A stretch of DNA of 44,885 nucleotides from Paludibacteraceae bacterium (GCA_017961765.1 JAGCWQ010000230.1:1-44885); one strand, 5' to 3'; shown: positions 1-7,586, counted from the stretch's first letter. Numbers and translations: made by a program. Notes: generated by a model not told the origin, from the letters alone.

Positions 1-92
1 AAAACGTGAAGAAGATTATCTCGGATACGCTCTCAGAGTTCTTCAGGATACTGTGGCAGCATAACGGATTTTTCAAGGGGCTTGTCAAATGA
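1..92 (+). CDS. C-terminal end of an unidentified protein (5' partial)
   Basis: An open frame enters from the left edge and ends at TGA (90-92). The visible C-terminus of about 29 residues is mixed hydrophobic and basic and ends in KGLVK. Its stop overlaps the start of the next gene (ATGA), the usual sign of translational coupling in phage operons. Too little is visible to name it. Confidence 0.6.
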   Translation, partial: NVKKIISDTLSEFFRILWQHNGFFKGLVK

Positions 93-943
93 GCAAGGAA
101 CTAGACACAACGTATTACAGGTTTCTTTCCGAAGTCAGGGCGTTTCTATCGAAACTGCTCAAGAACCCCGTTGACGCACAGCCAAGCAAGTATCTGAAGG
201 ACAGGGATTTCACGAGGAAGAAACTCATAAACGAACTCCTTTCAAGGGACGTCATAGAGCGTCACGAAAAGATACTTGACAGCACGAATTCGGATGAGAA
301 AGAACCGAAATATGTTGTGAAATTCAAAATCCACAGGAAGGACTTTGAAAAAAGGATCCACAGGATTTACATTAAATTCTTCGAGAAGAACGTCAATGAA
401 TCTGTATTCGAGAATGAGGATGAAATGAAACAGCAAATCCTTGACGGTCCGGACGGCGACGTTTACAGGAAACGTGGCGGAATTAACGAAGACGGTGAAG
501 GCGGCGGTATGTCAGCAGGCGGAGACGGTAGCGGCGGTGCCACGAGTACGTCTTCTGTCGCTTCTGAAACGACACGAGGAGATGTTGGATACGATGCTCC
601 GTTTGGAATGGTAAGACGTGCAGGCTACCTTGCTGACAGAAAGAAAAAGAAAGACGAACCAAAACCAGAAAACATACTTGGTAAAACTATTATGGCAGAG
701 AAGAAGAAAGGAAGAAGAATCTTTGTTACTGAGGAACAGTTTAACAGGATACTCGAAGAAGAAGGACTCGGCGCAGGTGGTGCCACGACAACCACGTCTG
801 TTGCTTCCGAAACTTCTGACGGGCAGCTTGGACCCGTGCGTCCCGGTTGCATGACATTCAAAAAGTCAAATGGAAAGCCTGATGATTCCGCTTTCGAAAG
901 GAAGCCGGGATTCAGTGTAAGGCGTATAGGGGAGAAAAAATAA
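89..943 (+). CDS. Hypothetical protein with duplicated Gly/Ser/Thr-rich linkers, probably virion-associated
   Basis: 284 residues. Residues 1-125 are charged and look helical. A Gly-rich stretch (about 130-150) follows. Two copies of a linker, GGATSTSSVASET near 148 and GGATTTTSVASET near 231, flank a Lys/Arg-rich segment containing VTEEQFNRIL (about 213-222). No enzyme motif is visible. The start ATG overlaps the upstream TGA, and the last base of its stop is the first base of the next gene. The linkers and the short helix resemble tethering segments of phage structural or scaffold proteins, but this is inference; I do not recognise a named family. Confidence 0.75.
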   Translation: MSKELDTTYYRFLSEVRAFLSKLLKNPVDAQPSKYLKDRDFTRKKLINELLSRDVIERHEKILDSTNSDEKEPKYVVKFKIHRKDFEKRIHRIYIKFFEKNVNESVFENEDEMKQQILDGPDGDVYRKRGGINEDGEGGGMSAGGDGSGGATSTSSVASETTRGDVGYDAPFGMVRRAGYLADRKKKKDEPKPENILGKTIMAEKKKGRRIFVTEEQFNRILEEEGLGAGGATTTTSVASETSDGQLGPVRPGCMTFKKSNGKPDDSAFERKPGFSVRRIGEKK

Positions 944-1143
944 TGAAACGCTATCCTTACGATAACGGCATAACTTATGCTGCAAAGAAACACATTGAGG
1001 AAGTAAACAAGGAAATCAAGGAAGAACGCCAAAAGGAAAACCCTGATTTTCAGAAACTTAACAAAATGCGTGAGGAGCGTTATATGCCAGGTTTGTTTTC
1101 AGATATCATGGGTTACTATGACAGATTCAGAAGCCCTTGGTGA
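943..1143 (+). CDS. Small charged hypothetical protein
   Basis: 66 residues, with a strongly charged helix (about 15-45, rich in Lys/Glu) and an aromatic tail ending RFRSPW. The start overlaps the TAA of the preceding gene by one base, so it belongs to the same operon. No family recognised. Confidence 0.65.
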   Translation: MKRYPYDNGITYAAKKHIEEVNKEIKEERQKENPDFQKLNKMREERYMPGLFSDIMGYYDRFRSPW

Positions 1144-1153
1144 GAATAACAAA

Positions 1154-1161
1154 TAAATTTG
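1154..1161 (+). promoter_or_regulatory. Possible host-type -7 element (TAAATTTG)
   Basis: TAAATTTG fits the Bacteroidota -7 consensus TAnnTTTG and lies six bases upstream of the GTATTTATAAT motif. If both work, the 1199 gene has two overlapping promoters of different classes. Short AT-rich matches occur by chance, so this one is weak. Confidence 0.35.
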
Positions 1162-1166
1162 AAAAA

Positions 1167-1177
1167 GTATTTATAAT
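1167..1177 (+). promoter_or_regulatory. Candidate phage-specific (late) promoter motif GTATTTATAAT
   Basis: GTATTTATAAT ends 22 bases before the ATG at 1199. The same 11-mer occurs exactly at 38384-38394 (+) and 30938-30948 (-), and with two differences at 26038-26048 (-), each time just upstream of a gene start. It differs from the host-type TAnnTTTG motif used elsewhere in the window. Confidence 0.6.
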
Positions 1178-1198
1178 AGAGTAATAAAAAAGGCTAAA

Positions 1199-2041
1199 AT
1201 GAGCACAATCACTTACAAAGTAGGAGAATTGAGGCGTATTGTCAGGGAGAGCGCACTGCAGTACAAGCCGGTAATCGGCCCCGGTGTGGAATCGGACAAT
1301 AAGCGTAACAACGACAAGTCCTACAAAGATGCTGAGAAGGCTGCAAAGGATTTCGATGGTGGACTTAAGCCAGAGAAGAAGGGCGAACTGCCCGACAAAA
1401 TCGACGGCAACAAGACAACATTGGACTACAATCCTCGCACTGAGCCTGACAAATCTTTCAAGGACAAGGTAGACGCGCAAGCGAAGGGCTATACGTCAAA
1501 ACTCGAAGAGGACAACGGAATCGAGAAGGCTTCCGCAGAATTCGACAATGATGGTAAAATTAAGAAGACCTTTGAAAAAGCAGCGAACAAGGCTAACGAC
1601 GTAAAGCACGATCTCGCCACGTCCGGTATTCAGGGTCATAATTTAAAAGACGAGAATAAAAAGAAAGAAACAATGTACGAACAGGCAAAACCGAAAGCCA
1701 AGAGGCTTGAGTTCAAACATACCAAGTTTTTGAACGAGGGGCAGATGCTTACACGCATCCCAGAGGAGTATAAGGTTGACGGGCAGAAAATTTACATGAA
1801 GGACTGCATCGGAAACGAGTATATCGTGGAGTGCACGAAGAGTGAGAAATCCGGCTTTATCGAGACGAATGTCGTTGGCTATTCCAACGAGAAGAAACTC
1901 GACGAGCAGATGAACAGGGTTAACCAACTTTTCGAGTACAAGCACGAGAACGAGTTCGCACCTTCTACCGCGAGCCAGCGTATTGAGGAAAACAACAGTT
2001 TCCAGGAACTGATGGATCTCTCACGCAGGCTCATAAAATAA
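1199..2041 (+). CDS. Hypothetical charged protein, probably virion-associated
   Basis: 280 residues, hydrophilic and Lys/Glu/Asp-rich. The N-terminus (VGELRRIVRES, about 7-17) is a short amphipathic helix similar in character to VTEEQFNRIL in the 89-943 gene and to the N-terminus of the 30537-30923 product. The middle (about 35-180) looks disordered; the C-terminal third (about 175-280) appears folded. It has its own upstream promoter motif (1167-1177) shared with the tail-fibre operon at 38.4 kb, which supports late expression. No family recognised. Confidence 0.7.
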   Translation: MSTITYKVGELRRIVRESALQYKPVIGPGVESDNKRNNDKSYKDAEKAAKDFDGGLKPEKKGELPDKIDGNKTTLDYNPRTEPDKSFKDKVDAQAKGYTSKLEEDNGIEKASAEFDNDGKIKKTFEKAANKANDVKHDLATSGIQGHNLKDENKKKETMYEQAKPKAKRLEFKHTKFLNEGQMLTRIPEEYKVDGQKIYMKDCIGNEYIVECTKSEKSGFIETNVVGYSNEKKLDEQMNRVNQLFEYKHENEFAPSTASQRIEENNSFQELMDLSRRLIK

Positions 2042-2066
2042 ACCAATTTAAACCATTCAAGGCATC

Positions 2067-2780
2067 ATGGAAGAAAAAGACTCACAAAAGAAAGAGACTT
2101 CAACGACGTCCTTGGGCTCGTTCGAGAAAGTAATGGAAATGATAGGGAAGTACGGCCCGTTGAAAATCATTTACGGGATTGTCGTGTTCCTATTCTTCTC
2201 ATTCGCTGTTCACATTGCTACTCATCCCGGAGTTATCTTCGAAAAGTACAATGAGTATATCTCAGAAATCCACAACGCTTCGAACGACTACCGTTTGGAG
2301 TCGTCTCCTATGATTAGGTCTTATCTGAACCAGCTGGCTATGGAAATGGGGGCTGAACGTGCCTACATCCTCGAATTCCACAACGGTAAATCAAACCCTA
2401 GTGGATTGCAGTGGCAGTATGGCGACCTAACGTTCCTCAACGACGGTTCAGACGACATTGCCGACGAGATCCAGAACGTTTCCCTATCAAGGTATAATTT
2501 TGCAACACTCATCCACGATAAGGGAAGTTGGGCAGGAGGAGTTGAAGAACTGACAAGCATCGACGAAAGATTTTATAACAGGCTAAGGCTCAACGGTGGA
2601 AAGTTCTTCGCATTCCAAATGATTTATGGAAGCAACATGAGAGAAATTGGTGTATTGGGTGTAACATACATTAACGACAGCGATGTCAATAGGAGAGACG
2701 CACTTGCGACACTGCACAGATACTCTTCAGCCATTTCACCACTATTAGACGAGGAATATGTCAAAGTTAGGAAGAAATAA
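2067..2780 (+). CDS. Membrane-anchored GAF-like domain protein
   Basis: 237 residues. A short hydrophilic N-terminus is followed by one membrane segment (about 34-54). Residues 80-225 look like a GAF-type alpha/beta sensor fold (AERAYILEFHNGKSNPSG, then strands ending in IGVLGVTYI). Similar proteins recur near lysis genes in Bacteroidota phages, so a holin-associated or envelope role is possible. Its 3' end overlaps the next gene by 23 bases, and a terminator-like hairpin sits 9 bases after its stop. The GAF assignment is by pattern reading; no ligand is implied. Confidence 0.6.
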   Translation: MEEKDSQKKETSTTSLGSFEKVMEMIGKYGPLKIIYGIVVFLFFSFAVHIATHPGVIFEKYNEYISEIHNASNDYRLESSPMIRSYLNQLAMEMGAERAYILEFHNGKSNPSGLQWQYGDLTFLNDGSDDIADEIQNVSLSRYNFATLIHDKGSWAGGVEELTSIDERFYNRLRLNGGKFFAFQMIYGSNMREIGVLGVTYINDSDVNRRDALATLHRYSSAISPLLDEEYVKVRKK

Positions 2781-3477
2781 AACTGAAAATTTGGGCGAAA
2801 CAAAAAATTTCGCCCAAACTTTTATTCAATGGCTAAAAGACGAGAAAACAAAAAAGAAACTCGTCAAAACCATTGGATACATAGCTGCCGTGGCGTTGCT
2901 GCTCGGCACAGGATTTTTCACCGGCCGGAAAACGATACATACCGAGCCGAACACGGTTACCGTATATCTTCCCGGAGAGCCCGTGGAGATTCAGGTGGAC
3001 AACCCTGTTCCCGTGTATATCAAAGCCCCCGCCGATACCGCCAACATTATCGCCGACTGCATCAAGAGCGGTAAGTTCGCTGACTTGTTCCCCGTTACCG
3101 TGAAGGACAGTATCGTATATGTGTCAAAAGAAGACACGGCGGCTGTCCTCAGGGATTGGGCTACGGAAAGGTTCTATGAGCAGAAAGTATTCGAGATAGA
3201 CACCATAGGTACGGCAATCGTAAAGGCGAAGGCTCAGTATAACAGGATTACTTGGATAAGCAGTACGTTCAACCCCGTTGTCAAGCACACCACTGTTACG
3301 CAGATAGTGGCAAAGAAATATGCTCCGTTCGTAGGGGTGGGAATAACCACAATGCCTGAGGTGTTGGTTAACGGCGGTATGTATTTCGACGACAAATACG
3401 GTGCTTCTCTTGTTTATGAATATAATTGGCAGATAGATAAACACGCCATCGGTTTGATGGGGACATTTAAGTTTTAG
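2758..3477 (+). CDS. Spanin-like single-pass membrane protein (DUF6808-like)
   Basis: 239 residues: a cytoplasmic Lys-rich head (1-38), one membrane helix (about 39-60), a long periplasmic part starting with a Pro/Val-rich stretch (TVTVYLPGEPVEI), and a C-terminal region (about 190-239) of alternating beta-strand residues ending in a Phe (LMGTFKF), as in outer-membrane beta proteins. The topology suits a protein bridging the inner and outer membranes, such as a unimolecular spanin. The start overlaps the GAF-like gene, and codons 11-21 encode a perfect 11-bp hairpin. There is no later in-frame ATG before the membrane helix, so the start at 2758 is favoured. Confidence 0.6.
   Translation: MSKLGRNKTENLGETKNFAQTFIQWLKDEKTKKKLVKTIGYIAAVALLLGTGFFTGRKTIHTEPNTVTVYLPGEPVEIQVDNPVPVYIKAPADTANIIADCIKSGKFADLFPVTVKDSIVYVSKEDTAAVLRDWATERFYEQKVFEIDTIGTAIVKAKAQYNRITWISSTFNPVVKHTTVTQIVAKKYAPFVGVGITTMPEVLVNGGMYFDDKYGASLVYEYNWQIDKHAIGLMGTFKF
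2790..2818 (+). terminator. Terminator-like hairpin inside the start of the spanin-like gene
   Basis: Perfect 11-bp stem TTTGGGCGAAA / TTTCGCCCAAA with a 7-base A-rich loop, followed by CTTTTATT. It lies 9 bases beyond the stop of the GAF-like gene but within codons 11-21 of the overlapping downstream gene, so it could attenuate expression of that gene. Confidence 0.6.
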
Positions 3478-3500
3478 GTTTCATTTTGTTTTTGGTTTTG

Positions 3501-3533
3501 CGTGGAGTGCATTTGCATTCCACGTTTTTTTTT
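3501..3533 (+). terminator. Rho-independent terminator
   Basis: Stem 3501-3510 / 3515-3524 (CGTGGAGTGC with GCATTCCACG, one G-U pair), 4-base loop, then nine T residues. It ends the transcript of the 1-3.5 kb block and is directly abutted by the promoter core at 3535. Confidence 0.85.
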
Positions 3534-3534
3534 G

Positions 3535-3542
3535 TATATTTA
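3535..3542 (+). promoter_or_regulatory. Host-type promoter core TATATTTA
   Basis: TATATTTA follows the terminator T-run without a gap. It is one base off the TAnnTTTG consensus and drives the operon starting at 3561. Confidence 0.6.
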
Positions 3543-3560
3543 GCAAAAATCACTTTGATT

Positions 3561-3758
3561 ATGTTTATTGCGAAAAAAATAATGGTGTTCGTGCTGATGT
3601 TCGCTATACTCGTGGTGTTGAGGGAGGTTTTTGACTTCGTTTTCAACTTCATGAGGGAAAACGGCAAGTACACGCCTTCAAAGAGCAGGTTGATTTACGC
3701 AGGGCTTGCCCTGTCATACATTCTGACAATAATTTTCACAGGATTCAGGCTTTGGTAG
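3561..3758 (+). CDS. Small two-helix membrane protein
   Basis: 65 residues starting at ATG 3561 (MFIAKKIMVF). Two hydrophobic segments (about 3-25 and 43-63) are separated by a basic loop (RENGKYTPSKSR). A longer frame from TTG 3486 is rejected because it would run through the terminator and promoter. It is the first gene of a run reaching past 5.8 kb; the next ATG begins two bases after its stop. A holin-like role is possible but unsupported. Confidence 0.65.
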   Translation: MFIAKKIMVFVLMFAILVVLREVFDFVFNFMRENGKYTPSKSRLIYAGLALSYILTIIFTGFRLW

Positions 3759-3759
3759 G

Positions 3760-4329
3760 ATGGATTTAAAGTTTAGGATAGATAAGATACGTCCCTACTT
3801 CATCTCGTTCAACGTCGTTGCCGAAGAGTCTGCCGCGTACGCGGTAGTCCGCTTACCGAAAGGGTGGAAAATACCCGATGTGAATGCGTTGAAAGCCAAT
3901 TTCAAGATAGAGCTGGCGCCAACCAGCACGGGTGGGTACCTTTTTGCATCCGAAATCAGCAATGGTACGGAAGGGATATTCGATGCAATCGACTATGTTG
4001 TCGATTTCAACAAGAAAGTAGAGGAAAGGAGCGGGCTTCTTGAAGCAAAGATCAAGGAACTCGCCGCATTGTTCGCATCTGAGACGCTCGAGAAGTTGAA
4101 AACGCTGAAATTCACGTTTGAACCGCCGAAGAAGGGTGGTAAGAAGACCGTGCAGAAGAAAAACGAAGCCGCTCAGACGGAAACGCCTACCGAACCGGTT
4201 GAAACCGATAAGCCGGAGGTAGTTGAAACGCCTACGGAGTCCGTAGTCGAGGAAGCGAAGCCGAATGAAGAGCCCGTTGTTGAGGATAACTCACTCCTTG
4301 GGCTTGCAAAGACACTTACAGAGGGATAA
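3760..4329 (+). CDS. Hypothetical protein with Pro/Glu/Thr-rich tail
   Basis: 189 residues. Residues 1-115 look folded (strands such as YAVVRLPKGW, then a helix around VEERSGLLEAKIKEL). Residues 120-180 are a low-complexity Lys/Pro/Glu/Thr/Val linker with repeated PTEPVE/PTESVVEE units, and a short terminal helix (LLGLAKTL) follows. This suggests a folded domain tethered to a partner by a flexible arm. Family not recognised. Confidence 0.7.
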   Translation: MDLKFRIDKIRPYFISFNVVAEESAAYAVVRLPKGWKIPDVNALKANFKIELAPTSTGGYLFASEISNGTEGIFDAIDYVVDFNKKVEERSGLLEAKIKELAALFASETLEKLKTLKFTFEPPKKGGKKTVQKKNEAAQTETPTEPVETDKPEVVETPTESVVEEAKPNEEPVVEDNSLLGLAKTLTEG

Positions 4330-4332
4330 TAT

Positions 4333-4704
4333 ATGGAATGGTTGACACTTTTAGCCTACACGTTCTTTGTGTACGGCATTAGTATTCTTTTCACTCAGTC
4401 AATAGGGCCTTTCAGCATATTTTTCAGGCTAAGGGCGTGGGCTGAGCGTGTTGGGCCGAATTTCGGGCTGCTTTTCAAGTGCATGACGTGCTTCCCGACG
4501 AACGTCGGGTGGATATTCTCACTTTTCAATTGGTTCGTCATTCCGACGATACCTGTAAGCCCGTTCAACATGGTTTTTCACGGAACGGACCTTTGGTGGG
4601 TGGCTATGATACTCGATGCTTGCTATTGTGCGGGCGTATGCCATCTTCTTTGGAACATTGACGACTACATAGACAAAAACACGCCGATTTACGAAGATGA
4701 GTGA
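4333..4704 (+). CDS. Multi-pass membrane protein with CxxC in a hydrophobic segment
   Basis: 123 residues with about three hydrophobic helices (4-25, 50-72, 88-108). The second begins with FKCMTCFPTNVGW, reminiscent of the CPYCxGFW signature of small phage membrane proteins of the DUF1360 type. The 3' end overlaps the next gene by 8 bases. Function unknown. Confidence 0.65.
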   Translation: MEWLTLLAYTFFVYGISILFTQSIGPFSIFFRLRAWAERVGPNFGLLFKCMTCFPTNVGWIFSLFNWFVIPTIPVSPFNMVFHGTDLWWVAMILDACYCAGVCHLLWNIDDYIDKNTPIYEDE

Positions 4705-4951
4705 CATAGGTAACGCAATAGAGAAGGAACTTATCGCTGCGAAGGCAGAACGAGAGAGTGATGAGGAAATGATCAAGTACCAAGCCGAAGAATTCGCAAA
4801 AAAAATGAAATCAGGCTTGGGCGACGAGATAAAGGAACTCCTTACGGAAGTGAGCAACGAGCAGGAGCAGGAACAGCCCCAAGAGGTAACCGAGAACAGA
4901 AAGAAAATCACGGGCTTGTGGGGTAGATTAGTAAAAACGCTTGGAAAATGA
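4697..4951 (+). CDS. Small acidic coiled-coil protein
   Basis: 84 residues, almost entirely charged helix with a Gln/Glu run (EQEQEQPQEV) near 54-63 and a basic amphipathic C-terminus (GLWGRLVKTLGK). It overlaps both neighbours, including a 4-base ATGA overlap at its end. No family recognised. Confidence 0.65.
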   Translation: MSDIGNAIEKELIAAKAERESDEEMIKYQAEEFAKKMKSGLGDEIKELLTEVSNEQEQEQPQEVTENRKKITGLWGRLVKTLGK

Positions 4952-5190
4952 ACGGAAAGATACTGAAGCCCGACGACATACTCAAAATACAGAAGTTCTT
5001 CCAAGATAACGACTATGACATACCGAATATGCAGGTTGTCATAGAGGTTAACAGCGAGGAAGCACTCAAGAAAATCAATGAGGAATATTATTTCATGCAG
5101 AACAAGGAAGGTGAGCCGGAAGAAACCGACGAAGTGAACGTCTGCATAAGTAACGTGCGGTACAAATACGTAGTGGAAAATTTGGAATAA
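4948..5190 (+). CDS. Small hypothetical protein
   Basis: 80 residues with an alpha/beta pattern (DDILKIQKFFQ helix, MQVVIEVN strand, VNVCISNVRYKYVV strand). The ATG overlaps the previous TGA. No family recognised. Confidence 0.65.
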   Translation: MNGKILKPDDILKIQKFFQDNDYDIPNMQVVIEVNSEEALKKINEEYYFMQNKEGEPEETDEVNVCISNVRYKYVVENLE

Positions 5191-5196
5191 CGGAAT

Positions 5197-5871
5197 ATGG
5201 TGCGTATATTTGAAACCGAGTTGATAAAGGAGGTTTTCTCCTATGATGTGATTCTCGTCGGAATGGGGATCAACAACTCGTTTTCAGAGGGGTTTGCCTA
5301 TGACGTAGCATTGAATTTTCCAGACGTAAAGAAAAAGGAGAACAGTATCTCAGGATACGGTGACAAGAGGAACTATGGAAAAGTCCTCCAAATACCGGAT
5401 TCAGGAATAACGTTCTGCATGTGCTATATGCACACGGGCGGTTACAGGAAGAACGACGGAGAGTTCGTAGACTATACGGCGTTGAAGAACTGCCTCAACT
5501 ACATAGCCGACAGGATGTCGGGGAAACGGATAGCGTCCCCATTATTGGGCTCGTCGAAATTCGACGGCAACGGGGAAAGGGGGAGACTTTTGAAATTATA
5601 TGAGGAAGCGTTTTCCGACTGCGACATTGATCTTTACCTGTACGAGCAGGATACGTTCGATGACAGGATGTACAAGAAGATACTTGAACTAAGGAAGAAG
5701 AATTCGCTTGGGGAGATAGGGAAGGAAGAGTTCAACAGTCAGTACAGCAGGCTAATGTGGATGCGTAAGAACGGGATTTTCAAGGAGATGCCCGAAGATT
5801 ATAGACCAGGTAAGAAGCGTTTTTCTTGGGATAATGTCATCACCGTTAAGAAGACGGATTTGGACGAATAG
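5197..5871 (+). CDS. Macro-domain protein (ADP-ribose-binding/processing, Appr-1''-p phosphatase type)
   Basis: 224 residues. The first 145 follow the macro-domain plan: a strand with VILVGMGINN, SEGFAYDVALNFPDV, the strand ITFCMCYM, a helix, and the late signature IASPLLGSSKFDGNGERG preceding a helix and strand. Macro domains bind ADP-ribose; phage and yeast Poa1-like members dephosphorylate ADP-ribose-1''-phosphate, a by-product of tRNA 2'-phosphate removal. Residues 150-224 are a charged helical extension. An ADP-ribosylglycohydrolase and a DUF2829 protein lie downstream. The fold is fairly likely; the exact substrate is inference. Confidence 0.65.
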   Translation: MVRIFETELIKEVFSYDVILVGMGINNSFSEGFAYDVALNFPDVKKKENSISGYGDKRNYGKVLQIPDSGITFCMCYMHTGGYRKNDGEFVDYTALKNCLNYIADRMSGKRIASPLLGSSKFDGNGERGRLLKLYEEAFSDCDIDLYLYEQDTFDDRMYKKILELRKKNSLGEIGKEEFNSQYSRLMWMRKNGIFKEMPEDYRPGKKRFSWDNVITVKKTDLDE

Positions 5872-5900
5872 AAAAAAAAATCAAAAATTTTTGAAACTAT

Positions 5901-6296
5901 ATGGCCGTTTTGACAGTAAAGTTAACTGACGATATGCTGAAACTCGTTTCGCGTATCAATTTCATGAACTTCCCGGCACACGACACGTGGCAGAACAGGG
6001 AAGTCCTGACGTGGGGAATCGACATTAACAGCCTGTATGGGGGTTCATACCTGTACGAGGATGTGTCGTATATCCTTGGCGTTTACGACAAGCACATCGA
6101 GGGGACTGAGTTCGACCCTATGGGCGTACGATTCCCCGAAGAGATGGAGAACTACATGTGGGAACTGCACAGTTACATTCTCGAACACCTGCAGGACATT
6201 GAGGAACTTGTTCATCAGTTCTGCAACCGTGGCGGCCTGAAAGCCGGGGAGTACAAGTGCAAGTCAAACGAAAGAATTTGGGAAGAAGTGAAGTAA
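5901..6296 (+). CDS. Hypothetical protein
   Basis: 131 residues, acidic and aromatic-rich, with a beta-like N-terminus (MAVLTVKLTDDMLKLV) and a long helix around 83-115. A poly-A stretch and a small palindrome (TCAAAAATTTTTGA) lie just upstream of the ATG. The next gene follows 3 bases after the stop. No family recognised. Confidence 0.65.
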   Translation: MAVLTVKLTDDMLKLVSRINFMNFPAHDTWQNREVLTWGIDINSLYGGSYLYEDVSYILGVYDKHIEGTEFDPMGVRFPEEMENYMWELHSYILEHLQDIEELVHQFCNRGGLKAGEYKCKSNERIWEEVK

Positions 6297-6299
6297 ACT

Positions 6300-6617
6300 A
6301 TGGCGAAGTACTGTAGATTTTGCGGAGAACCCCTCAACGAAGAGGGTAAGTGTCCGAACGGGCATGAGTTCAAGAAAATGTGCGTCAACTGTATCTACTG
6401 CAATGAAGATTCGGAAGACACGCTCGTATGCATGAACGAGGAGAACAAGCGTGCTGCGTTGAACAAAATGCTCGAACTGCTGAAGAGCGAAGGCGGCGGT
6501 TACGCTGTCAAGACTCTTGAAATCGAGCCCGTCCCGCTCAAGAAGCCCACGCTCAAATGCGGAAGGTGGGAGTTGGACGAGACTATCGTGAAGGAAGTGA
6601 TTGGAATGTTCAAGTAG
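6300..6617 (+). CDS. Zinc-ribbon protein
   Basis: 105 residues. The N-terminus holds CRFC and CPNGH, then CVNCIYC and a later Cys, enough to bind one or two zinc ions. The rest is a Lys/Glu-rich helix. Such small zinc ribbons in phages often bind nucleic acid or modulate host RNA polymerase. It lies immediately upstream of the sigma-factor gene, which is suggestive but not proof. Confidence 0.65.
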   Translation: MAKYCRFCGEPLNEEGKCPNGHEFKKMCVNCIYCNEDSEDTLVCMNEENKRAALNKMLELLKSEGGGYAVKTLEIEPVPLKKPTLKCGRWELDETIVKEVIGMFK

Positions 6618-6679
6618 CATTCCCATCACTATCTTTCAGTAATCATTTTTCGGTAATAAAATTTTGACACCAAAAATTT

Positions 6680-7540
6680 ATGCGTCTAAGTGATCTAAGT
6701 TGTAAGTTTTTCAAAAGCAATGACATTCTGAATTCGTTCCTCGCAGATGTCAGGAAGCACCCAGTTCCAACGGTGCAGCAAGAGGAGGAACTGTTCGAGC
6801 GATACCACAACGGCGATGACTCTGCCCGAGACGAACTTATCGTCGGTAACCTGAGGTTCGTCTATTCACTTGCGAAGATTTACGCAAGGAACGAGTCGGA
6901 AGTAATCGACTACGTGAACGAGGGGGTTATCGGGTTGATGACTGCGTTGAACGAGTACGATCCTTCGAAGGGGTATAAGTTCATTACCTATGGCGTATGG
7001 TATATCCGTCGTCAGATGAACTACTACCTGCTCACCAAGAGGGATATGATTTCTCACAGCGCACAAGTCGGAAACATCACGAAAAAATCCGACCGTATCA
7101 GGCAGAAGTACTATGCCGAAAACGGGCGTATCCCTTCGGACGAGGAGGTGAAGGAAATTCTGAAACAGTCCTTCAATATCACCGTCACGAAGAACGACGA
7201 TCTGTCCGAAATCGGGCTCACTTCCATTGACGAGGACGTCAAGGACGACTACACCGTGGAGGAGACGAGCGATTTCAACGAGCAGACTGCCTCGTTCAAC
7301 GCCTACGAAGAGGAAGCGGAAAACGACTACCGCCGGGAGGTTATCAATTCCTATCTCTCGCTGCTGTCTGAAAAGACGGCTGATATCCTGAAGATGAAGT
7401 ATGGTATCGGCTACGACCGCTCATACGCCGATGACGAAATCGGAGACAAGTATGGAATCGATCCGGAACGGATTGACGGAATCTGCGAATATGCGATTTC
7501 CGTTATGAGGAAGAAGGTTCCCGTACGCAGAGCAATCTAA
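6680..7540 (+). CDS. Phage-encoded sigma-70 family RNA polymerase sigma factor
   Basis: 286 residues. Residues 13-116 match regions 1.2-2.4: ARDELIVGNLRFVYSLAK, DYVNEGVIGLMTALNEYDPS, and the -10-recognition helix ending ITYGVWYIRRQMNYYLL. Region 3 follows (about 125-160, RIPSDEEVKEIL), then an acidic insert. Residues 215-278 match region 4 (LSEKTADILKMKYGIG, then the helix-turn-helix DEIGDKYGIDPERIDGI). All core regions are present, so it should bind host core RNA polymerase and redirect it. It is a candidate reader of the second promoter class (GTATTTATAAT). A strong terminator follows. Confidence 0.92.
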   Translation: MRLSDLSCKFFKSNDILNSFLADVRKHPVPTVQQEEELFERYHNGDDSARDELIVGNLRFVYSLAKIYARNESEVIDYVNEGVIGLMTALNEYDPSKGYKFITYGVWYIRRQMNYYLLTKRDMISHSAQVGNITKKSDRIRQKYYAENGRIPSDEEVKEILKQSFNITVTKNDDLSEIGLTSIDEDVKDDYTVEETSDFNEQTASFNAYEEEAENDYRREVINSYLSLLSEKTADILKMKYGIGYDRSYADDEIGDKYGIDPERIDGICEYAISVMRKKVPVRRAI

Positions 7541-7547
7541 CAACAAG

Positions 7548-7570
7548 ACGCCGCTTTTTGCGGCGTTTTT
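7548..7570 (+). terminator. Rho-independent terminator after the sigma-factor gene
   Basis: Perfect 7-bp stem ACGCCGC / GCGGCGT with a T5 loop, followed by five T residues that run straight into the next promoter core. Confidence 0.9.
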
Positions 7571-7571
7571 G

Positions 7572-7579
7572 TATATTTG
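7572..7579 (+). promoter_or_regulatory. Host-type promoter core TATATTTG
   Basis: TATATTTG sits 7 bases before ATG 7587. With the Bacteroidota start site a few bases after the -7 element, the transcript would begin at or next to the start codon (leaderless). Confidence 0.75.
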
Positions 7580-7586
7580 GGCCGTT

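Noticed and set aside
1167-1177. T4-type late promoter TATAAATA
   Set aside because: The coding strand reads TATTTATA, the reverse complement of TATAAATA, in all four copies relative to their genes, so orientation does not match T4 gp55 promoters.
3486-3560. Longer TTG-started version of the 65-residue membrane protein
   Set aside because: It would translate through a terminator and a promoter core; ATG 3561 is the natural start.
5881-5894. Palindrome TCAAAAATTTTTGA as an operator
   Set aside because: Pure AT palindrome in an AT-rich gap; likely chance, with no second copy found near other starts.
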